Shown in pieces: positions 14,951 through 21,298 of a stretch of DNA of 24,350 nucleotides (positions are counted from its first letter, which is position 1; each line of letters starts with the position of its first letter). The stretch comes from JBHIFB01 sp046760905 (lineage in GTDB: Bacteria; Gemmatimonadota; CAZMKB01), in contig JBHIFB010000042.1 of the NCBI GenBank assembly GCA_046760905.1, positions 1-24,350 on the forward strand, given 5' to 3'. The notes under the pieces are model-generated. The model was not told the origin of the DNA and searched no databases. It worked only from the letters and a program-made list of their open reading frames with translations. The position numbers and the translations under genes are program-made.

Positions 14951-15872
14951 ATTCACTCCGATTTTTAAGAAACTTTCCAACCTCCCAGACCGGTGACGAT
15001 GGATCTCCACCCTCCTCCTGCACCTCTTCTATAAAGATCGCACCCTCCCCGGTTCCTACAACCACCCCCCTCCGGCTTTTCTCGAGGACCTGTCCTGGAA
15101 GGTAATCTGTCAATTCCGTGGACACCGGCATGCTCTTCCAGACGAAGTATTTCTTATCCCCGTAATAGGTATAGGCTCCAGGGTAAGGTCTCACCAGTGC
15201 CCTGACCCGATCATGCACCTTCTCTGCGGGTTCGTCCCAGCTTATCTCGCAAACATCCGGCGTGAGTTTGCCGTACTTCGTGGCCAGAGTTTCATCCTGC
15301 GGGACACCCACAGGGGGCCCGTGTCTGAACATTCTCATAGCCTCCAGAAGAACGCCAGGTGATAGCCTTTTCATTTTCTCATAGAGCGTTGCTGCGGTGT
15401 CCTGAACCGACACGTTTATTCTGTGCTGAAGGATGATGTCACCGGAATCAACTTCTTCGCTCATGTAATGGACGGTTATGCCTATGGTCTTCTCACCGTT
15501 GAGCAACGCCCATGATATCGGCGCCCGCCCGCGATATTTCGGGAGGAGTCCGCCGTGAATGTTTATGGCACCGAGACGAGGCACACGGAGTATATCTGCC
15601 GGTATTATCTTCAGAAAACCCACAGAGACCATGAGGTCACAAGCTGATTGTTCTATCAGTTCACGCATCATCCCTACATCTTCGATCAACCTTACATCTA
15701 AGCCGCACTCTCCAGCGACCTCTGCCATCGATTCTCGATGCTCCTTTTGTGATGCTGAACTTGAGGGATGCGTGAAGATTGAAAAGAGGTGGAAATCATC
15801 ATCGTGGATGATCGCTCTGAGGCATTCAGGAGCTATTGGTCCATGGCCGAGAAATAAGACTATGATACTCAT
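14940..15872 (-). CDS. Sugar N-formyltransferase, ArnA N-terminal-domain-like
   Basis: A 310-residue 10-formyl-tetrahydrofolate-dependent formyltransferase. The core INIHGGLLPKYRGRAP (103-118) is very like ArnA. The catalytic triad of ArnA (N102, H104, D140) corresponds here to N104, H106 and D142 in EVDSGDII. The C-terminal domain (about 205-310) is the usual Fmt/ArnA beta-barrel. Fmt itself is less likely, because the gene sits between a sugar aminotransferase and other glycan genes and the loop matches ArnA (HGSLLPKYRGRAP) closely. It should formylate a 4-amino group on a nucleotide sugar. The ATG at 15872 overlaps the preceding stop as TAATG, a coupled restart. In E. coli this domain is fused to a decarboxylating dehydrogenase; here that activity is a separate gene two positions upstream. 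Confidence 0.88.
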   Translation of the reverse strand: MSIIVLFLGHGPIAPECLRAIIHDDDFHLFSIFTHPSSSASQKEHRESMAEVAGECGLDVRLIEDVGMMRELIEQSACDLMVSVGFLKIIPADILRVPRLGAINIHGGLLPKYRGRAPISWALLNGEKTIGITVHYMSEEVDSGDIILQHRINVSVQDTAATLYEKMKRLSPGVLLEAMRMFRHGPPVGVPQDETLATKYGKLTPDVCEISWDEPAEKVHDRVRALVRPYPGAYTYYGDKKYFVWKSMPVSTELTDYLPGQVLEKSRRGVVVGTGEGAIFIEEVQEEGGDPSSPVWEVGKFLKNRSEYGS

Positions 15873-16993
15873 TATGACATGGCCTTTTTAAGGCAACTTA
15901 CCACGTAATCCACATCAGCCTCGTTCATTCCCGAGTGCAGGGGGAGCGTGACGGCACACCGGCCCAAAAGAGTAGCGTTGGGGTAGTCATGGATGGATGT
16001 ACCGTATTTCTTCTTATAATATGACAGGAGGTGCACTGCGTATGTGCCTATGGTCGCTTCGATGCGCATCGTCCTGAGCTTGGAAATCACCATGTCTCTT
16101 TGTGTCCCCTCTGGTAGTATGACAGTGTAAGACTGATGTACTCTCTGTGAACCCTCCGGCACTCTCTGCATTCGAATTCCCGGTACACCTCGAAGGCGCT
16201 CATCATAGAGAGATGCCAGTTTCCTTCTGGCCTCGAGCTCCTGGCCGAGCATCTTGAGTCCTGAGATACCAACAGCGGCGTGTAACTCAGTCATTCGATA
16301 ATTGAGCCCCGGCACTGCGATATCCTTGCCCCCTTCCCCGCCAATGAAGCCGTGGTCTCTCAAACTCATCACTCTCTCACTCAATTCAGGATTCTGTGAT
16401 GTGACCAGGCCGCCTTCACAAGTGGTGATGATCTTTCTGGGATGGAAACTGAAACATCCAATATCACCTATGGCACCGCACATGCGGCTTCCATACATGG
16501 CCCCGAGTGCACAAGCCGCATCTTCTATGATCGACAGTCCCCTGTCTTTTGAAAACTCAACTATTGGGTCCATGTCCACAGGTACACCGAAGAGGTGGAC
16601 GGGGATCACAACACGGCACTCATCCCTGTACTGTGACTTGAGATTCTCTGTTTGGATGTTGAATGTGTCTGCATCCACATCAACGAACCGAACCCTCGCC
16701 CCCAGTTGTTCAACGACATTTGCAGTCGAGGGAAACGTGAAAGCAGGCAAAAGGACGACATCCCCTTCACCTATACCAAGGGACATGAGAGAGAGATGCA
16801 ATGCTGCTGTGCCGGAACTCACGGCCACAGCACTCTTCACTTTCAAAAGCTCTCTGATGGCTCGCTCGAACTGATATACTCTTTCTCCCTGGACAAGGTG
16901 TCCGCTCTTAAGCACATCCTCGAGGTCCACGGCCACATCGTCCGCCACCCTCGGGGCAACGAGTCTCACTTTCCTATTCTGATTCGGTACCAC
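15872..16993 (-). CDS. DegT/DnrJ/EryC1-family sugar aminotransferase (PLP)
   Basis: A 373-residue PLP enzyme that should aminate a keto-sugar nucleotide, using glutamate as donor. SSGTAALHLSL (59-69) binds the cofactor phosphate, EDAACALGA (157-165) holds the Asp that pairs with the pyridine N, and FSFHPRKIITTCEGG (181-195) carries the Schiff-base K187. Relatives usually read T-G-E-G-G or C-A-E-G-G after the Lys; T-C-E-G-G here is unusual but keeps the Glu. The start is GTG at 16993, with AAGGAG 9 bp upstream, overlapping the SDR gene by 28 bp; a GTGA restart at 16969 is an alternative. The keto-sugar is probably made by the SDR just upstream, and the product is probably formylated by the enzyme just downstream. 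Confidence 0.92.
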   Translation of the reverse strand: MVPNQNRKVRLVAPRVADDVAVDLEDVLKSGHLVQGERVYQFERAIRELLKVKSAVAVSSGTAALHLSLMSLGIGEGDVVLLPAFTFPSTANVVEQLGARVRFVDVDADTFNIQTENLKSQYRDECRVVIPVHLFGVPVDMDPIVEFSKDRGLSIIEDAACALGAMYGSRMCGAIGDIGCFSFHPRKIITTCEGGLVTSQNPELSERVMSLRDHGFIGGEGGKDIAVPGLNYRMTELHAAVGISGLKMLGQELEARRKLASLYDERLRGVPGIRMQRVPEGSQRVHQSYTVILPEGTQRDMVISKLRTMRIEATIGTYAVHLLSYYKKKYGTSIHDYPNATLLGRCAVTLPLHSGMNEADVDYVVSCLKKAMS

Positions 16994-17922
16994 TCGGCGG
17001 TTCTCCTTATCCCCTCTTCAAGGTCGATCTTGGGCTCGAAGCCAAGCACTTTTCTGGCCTTCTCGATGCTCGGCATCCTCAGCTCCACGTCCACATAATT
17101 CTTCGGGATGAAGACCAGGGGAGCATCGGATTCGAGGACTCCTTTTATAAGGAGGGCAAGACCGTATACGGTAATTGTTCCACGCGGATTACCGAGGTTG
17201 ATCACTTCACCAACAGCCGCTTCCTCACTGATGCACATCATGACACCGTCAATGAAGTCATCGATGTAGCACCATGATCTGATCTGATCACCGTCACCGT
17301 GGATTTCGATAGTCTCGTTTCTAAGCGCACGCTTTATGAAAATATGGATTGCGCTCTCACCAACCTGGCCGGGTCCGTATATGTTGAATGGGCGGACCGT
17401 GACTGCCGGTATCTTGAATTCCTTATAGTAACTGTAGGTGAGGTGCTCGGCTGCGAGTTTACTCACGGCATAGGTCCATCGAGCTTCCCCTACAGCACCC
17501 ATAGGCGTCTGTTCGCCTTCATCGAGTTTGTATGCAAGACTCCCGAACACCTCGCTGGTTGAAAAATCAATGAATTTTTCACAACCTCCAAGCTGTTTCG
17601 CAGCCTCGAGCACATTGTATGTGCCAACGAGGTTGACAGTTATGGTTCTCGTGGGCCTTAAGACGACCGTATCTATGCCGGTTATCGCAGCGAGGTGCAC
17701 GATCATCGAACAGCCCTTCATTGCCCCCTTGAGAGACTCGAAGTCGAGAACGTCGCCTTTCACCACTTCGAGATCCGGATGATCCTTGAAATCGACATCG
17801 CCGAGAGAGTTCCTGGAGAAGTTATCATAGACAACTACCTTGTGATCGCGCAGCAAGCGTTGGGCCAGATGAGTGCCGATGAACCCTCCGCCGCCGGTAA
17901 GGAGTACTTTCTTCTTAGACAT
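16966..17922 (-). CDS. NAD-dependent SDR, ArnA-dehydrogenase/UDP-glucuronate decarboxylase-like
   Basis: A 318-residue extended SDR. TGGGGFIGTH (9-18) binds NAD. STSEVFG (121-127) supplies the Ser plus the acidic E124, and RWTYAVSK (148-155) supplies Y151 and K155. RPFNIYGPG and EVINLGNP (239-246) follow. ELRMPSIEKARKVLGFEPKI (280-299) closely resembles the ArnA C-terminal region, where R619 in the same R-x-P-S-I motif assists decarboxylation; here it is R282. S433, E434, Y463 and K467 of ArnA also have counterparts. This favours oxidation and decarboxylation of UDP-glucuronate to a 4-keto-pentose, but dTDP-glucose-dehydratase-type or epimerase activity cannot be excluded, since parts of these motifs are shared. 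The start is supported by GGAGGGGG. It overlaps the aminotransferase gene and lies 28 bp after the propeller gene. Confidence 0.87.
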   Translation of the reverse strand: MSKKKVLLTGGGGFIGTHLAQRLLRDHKVVVYDNFSRNSLGDVDFKDHPDLEVVKGDVLDFESLKGAMKGCSMIVHLAAITGIDTVVLRPTRTITVNLVGTYNVLEAAKQLGGCEKFIDFSTSEVFGSLAYKLDEGEQTPMGAVGEARWTYAVSKLAAEHLTYSYYKEFKIPAVTVRPFNIYGPGQVGESAIHIFIKRALRNETIEIHGDGDQIRSWCYIDDFIDGVMMCISEEAAVGEVINLGNPRGTITVYGLALLIKGVLESDAPLVFIPKNYVDVELRMPSIEKARKVLGFEPKIDLEEGIRRTAEWYRIRIGK

Positions 17923-17950
17923 GAGAATGCCCCCTCCGCCTTAAGACTTA

Positions 17951-20209
17951 TTATCTCACGATCGCTATCTTCCCTTTGCCGATCTTTCCACCGGGAGACT
18001 TCGAGATCAGCAGGTAAATCCCACTGGCGATTTCCGTTCCATTCTCATCCTTCCCATCCCACTTGATCGTCTCCGTCTGTGCGACCAGCTTCACGATATG
18101 GCTGCCCGCTATGTTGTAAATATCCAGTACGGTACCTGGATCGAACCGCCCGAAGATAACACCCTGGGGACTCATGGTCGGAAGGTATGGATTCGGAGCA
18201 ACGATTATCGAGCCGGATTCACTGACTGGAGGCTCACCCCCGATTCTGTAGAATCTGGCGAGTCCTCCCTTCGTGGCAAACCAGACTGCCCCGGTGTTTT
18301 CGTCAACGAATACATCCTTCACGTCATCTTCTGGAATGGGGCTGCCGTTAGTGTCAAAAATTTCCCACACATCGAGGTCCCTATCATACTTTGCCGCACC
18401 CGAGGGGGTCGCGAACCAAACGAACCGTGATCCATGAAATGCCACTCCGTTCACCCTTACATCCGGAATCATGCTGTTATCGATCGTAAAGCTTCGCCAC
18501 TTGAAATTGGAGGAGCTGAGAGGATCATTTGCATAATCGAGCTCCGTCACACCGGAGGTAGTACAGATCCAGAGGTGGCCAAGAGGATCTACTTCCAGGT
18601 CGAGGACATTTTCTCCAGAGAGGTATACCAGGTCTGGATCGATCGAGAAGAAGAGGCTGTCGCCACCGGCTGTTACAGGTCTCAGAACGAACAGGTCGAC
18701 ACCCGTCTTCGTATAACCGATCCATAGATCTCCCTGTCCGTCAACGGCGAGGGCTTGTATCCGTCTGTCACCAACAAGCTGATCAAAGCTCCTGAAAGAG
18801 AACTCTCCTTGACCATAGTGAAGCACGTCGAGCCCACCTGGCAGGTTGTACTTTTCCTGGTCCCAGCTTCCAATCCAGGCCTCTCCATCCCCCTTGAATA
18901 CTACCTCACTCCTGATGGCATCGCCTGAGAGCCCTGTATCGGTTCCCGAGAGCGTAATCCAGGTGTCGTCTTCGAGCTGGGGAGTACCTCCATCATCGAG
19001 GATCGACAATCCCGAACCACCACTGTTATACCATGGAGTCCCTATCCACAGCGACCCGTCCGGAGCCTCATTCAGGGAGCTCGCCAGGTTGTACAGTAGG
19101 CCACTGTTGTCTTTCGTATAGTTCTGATACGTCTCACCATCGTAGCGGAAGATTCCGGCCTTGGAGGGTGTGGCCGACCACGACGATGCCCATATCACTC
19201 CCCGGCTATCAACTATCACCCTGTCGAGCGAGTTAACGAGAGGCCCAGGAAATTCCAGAGTGCTCCACGTGCCCTCACCACGTGAGGAAACTCCTTTCCC
19301 ATCGGTCCCCAGAATGGGGACGCCTGTGTAATCACTGTCCAATGCAAGGATATTCCGTGTCGGAAGGTCCAGGGTCTCATCGACCCAGCCTGCCTGACCT
19401 GCATCATATCGGTAGATCCCCCCCCTTGTCGCCGCCCAGAGCTGCCCATCCACCGGTGCTATTTCCCTTACCTGCTTCGAGTTGCTGGATACGAGCCCTA
19501 CGGAAAAATCATGAAACAGGCCGCTGTCTGGAAAGAACACCTGAATGCCTGAATCGGTCGCCACGATGAGCGAATCCCCTCCCACCTTGAGCAGGTCTCT
19601 CACCGAGTTATCTATAAGCCCCTGCCCTACGAGCCAGCTCTGAAACTCATCGTCCTCGAGCAGCCAGAGACCTTCTGAGGTTGCAAACCACACTCTGGAG
19701 CCATCCAGATGGAAATCACGAACCTCGTAATTTAACGGGTCTCCGAAATAGATCGAGCTTTTGCGGTTGACACTCTCGCCTTCGAGTTCCATCCTCACCG
19801 CCCCCTCGGCGGTGCCGACCCAGAATTCTCCATCCCCTACTACTATGCATGTTACCTGGTCAGAAGGAAGTCCATCGAGTGTACTGTAGTTTTTCACCTC
19901 GTCGTCGACGAAAAGGATCGCTATGCCCTTCATTGCAGTCCCTATCAGGAGATTCCCGGAAGCGTCCATGGAAAGACAGTTGAGGTCATTACTGGAGAGG
20001 CCCTGTATTGTCGTCCAGTATGTTATTACCGTATCTGGAGACCGGGAAAATTCTATCAATCCACCGTCGGTTGCGAAAAACATCCTGTCCTCGCCTGTCA
20101 AAGTTACTATATCTCTCACACTGTTCTTGTTCGTGAAAACTTCCCAACTCGCTGCCATGGCATCTTCTGCAACAAAAAGCGCGGTGAGGATGCAAATCAG
20201 ACACTTCAC
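17951..20209 (-). CDS. Secreted two-component-regulator-type beta-propeller protein with FlgD/Por-like C-terminal domain
   Basis: A 752-residue exported protein. A signal peptide (1-19, ending AMA) precedes about 14 Reg_prop-type blades, each with a core like LWIGT-x-x-G, VWFATSEG, LWAATRGG or VWFATPSG (roughly 45-660), enough for two seven-bladed propellers. The last 87 residues begin APNPYLP and carry DIYNIAG, WDGKDENG and ASGIYLL, the FlgD-Ig / Por-secretion-like C-terminal module often found on secreted proteins of FCB-type bacteria. There is no kinase or DNA-binding domain, so it is an isolated propeller, probably at the cell surface or periplasm. The start is GTG at 20209 with AGGAGG 6 bp upstream. 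It sits between the Ig-like lipoprotein gene and the sugar gene series. Ligand unknown. Confidence 0.87.
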   Translation of the reverse strand: MKCLICILTALFVAEDAMAASWEVFTNKNSVRDIVTLTGEDRMFFATDGGLIEFSRSPDTVITYWTTIQGLSSNDLNCLSMDASGNLLIGTAMKGIAILFVDDEVKNYSTLDGLPSDQVTCIVVGDGEFWVGTAEGAVRMELEGESVNRKSSIYFGDPLNYEVRDFHLDGSRVWFATSEGLWLLEDDEFQSWLVGQGLIDNSVRDLLKVGGDSLIVATDSGIQVFFPDSGLFHDFSVGLVSSNSKQVREIAPVDGQLWAATRGGIYRYDAGQAGWVDETLDLPTRNILALDSDYTGVPILGTDGKGVSSRGEGTWSTLEFPGPLVNSLDRVIVDSRGVIWASSWSATPSKAGIFRYDGETYQNYTKDNSGLLYNLASSLNEAPDGSLWIGTPWYNSGGSGLSILDDGGTPQLEDDTWITLSGTDTGLSGDAIRSEVVFKGDGEAWIGSWDQEKYNLPGGLDVLHYGQGEFSFRSFDQLVGDRRIQALAVDGQGDLWIGYTKTGVDLFVLRPVTAGGDSLFFSIDPDLVYLSGENVLDLEVDPLGHLWICTTSGVTELDYANDPLSSSNFKWRSFTIDNSMIPDVRVNGVAFHGSRFVWFATPSGAAKYDRDLDVWEIFDTNGSPIPEDDVKDVFVDENTGAVWFATKGGLARFYRIGGEPPVSESGSIIVAPNPYLPTMSPQGVIFGRFDPGTVLDIYNIAGSHIVKLVAQTETIKWDGKDENGTEIASGIYLLISKSPGGKIGKGKIAIVR

Positions 20210-20249
20210 ATTATTCCTCCTGTAAACGGGAAACTCAAATCTGTTCTAC

Positions 20250-20269
20250 ACCTCTCTAAGTCGAGAGGT
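20250..20269 (-). terminator. Stem-loop after the Ig-like lipoprotein gene (attenuator or processing site)
   Basis: ACCTCTC-TAAGTC-GAGAGGT is a perfect 7-bp stem with a 6-base loop, one base past the stop of the Ig-like gene and about 40 bp before the propeller start. No U-run follows on the minus strand, so a strong intrinsic terminator is unlikely; partial termination or mRNA end protection is more plausible. Confidence 0.4.
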
Positions 20270-21298
20270 TCACTTCCCATAGAAGGTAAACTTTTTCCTA
20301 TTACTAAGAGGCCTACCATATAGGCCACTCTCGTTCACTATCCCGGTGAGCTCGATCCAGTACCTCTGGCCATCATCGAGCGGGATTTTCGTTTCCAGCA
20401 CTATGATCTTCGCATCCGCGCTGTCTCTTTCAGCGGAAACAAGCGGGATGACGGTAGTGGAATCCTTCTCAGGGAAAAGGCTGAAACCTTCAGGGGACTT
20501 GCGGACAGTCTCGAACCTCATAGGGTCGTCGAAGATGAGCTTCAATGTAATTGAATCTACGGGTTCCACCGACTGGAGAACGGGAGGAGATGTGTCTTGG
20601 ACCATGAGATCGAAGTCTACCACCACCAGTTCATCGGAAACTTCTGTCTCCTTCTCATCAATCGGTTCGACGGCATATCTGTACTTGCCGTCACCATTCT
20701 GATCCAGGAAAGCCCTCACGCTAAAACGTGTCATGGGAAGATGAGCCATCCTGTATTTTCCCGACGTATCAGCCTGCACATGATAGCTGATCGAGTCGGG
20801 AAGTGTGTTCGCTATAACGAAGGCGCCCTTTGCAGGCTTGCCCCTATAACGAACATTGCCACGGATGATACCGGTATCGAGACTGTCTCCTGTGGAGAAG
20901 TAGAAAGTTACCGGTCCCATGAAGCCGTTTCCCCTCCGATCCAATAGGTTTCTGCCCACGGTCACCTGGTAGGTTGTTGAAGGGAACAGGCCATCCTCAG
21001 GCCAGAGCTCCACTCGCTTCCCCTTGACCTTCAGCTTCACCTTCTCATGCACAGGTGAAAGCAGAACTGCCCTCACTGCCGACTCTTCATCCACGTTCTC
21101 ATCGAATAGGATCTGTATTTTAGTTGACAGATCGACACCTGTCTCCTCCGGCCCAGGTATTGTTTCAATGAGGACGGGTGGTTCTTTGTCCTCAGGACCG
21201 CCGGGAGGCGGAAGCCTGTGGCCACATGTGACTAACGGTATGCTTATCGCTATCAGGATGTAAAGGACCCTCGATGCCCTCTCTGAAGGACCAGTCAT
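20270..21298 (-). CDS. Ig-like-domain (SbsA/Big_5-type) envelope lipoprotein
   Basis: A 342-residue protein with a hydrophobic N-terminal signal and a probable lipidation Cys at 25 (IPLVTCG); Thr before the Cys is not the preferred residue, so lipidation is likely rather than certain. The mature start RLPPPGGPEDKEPP is the 'GGP-x-D-x-x-PP' lead-in common to a widespread Big_5 lipoprotein family in Bacteroidetes-like lineages. Domain 1 (about 40-135) is an SbsA-type Ig fold (PGPEETGVDLSTKIQILFDE). The middle (145-215) resembles a carboxypeptidase-regulatory-like beta sandwich (GNVRYRGKPAKGAFV), and the end (235-340) is a second Big_5-like fold. The ATG overlaps the valS stop as ATGA, so it is translationally coupled to valS. 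The function of this family is not established. Confidence 0.85.
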   Translation of the reverse strand: MTGPSERASRVLYILIAISIPLVTCGHRLPPPGGPEDKEPPVLIETIPGPEETGVDLSTKIQILFDENVDEESAVRAVLLSPVHEKVKLKVKGKRVELWPEDGLFPSTTYQVTVGRNLLDRRGNGFMGPVTFYFSTGDSLDTGIIRGNVRYRGKPAKGAFVIANTLPDSISYHVQADTSGKYRMAHLPMTRFSVRAFLDQNGDGKYRYAVEPIDEKETEVSDELVVVDFDLMVQDTSPPVLQSVEPVDSITLKLIFDDPMRFETVRKSPEGFSLFPEKDSTTVIPLVSAERDSADAKIIVLETKIPLDDGQRYWIELTGIVNESGLYGRPLSNRKKFTFYGK

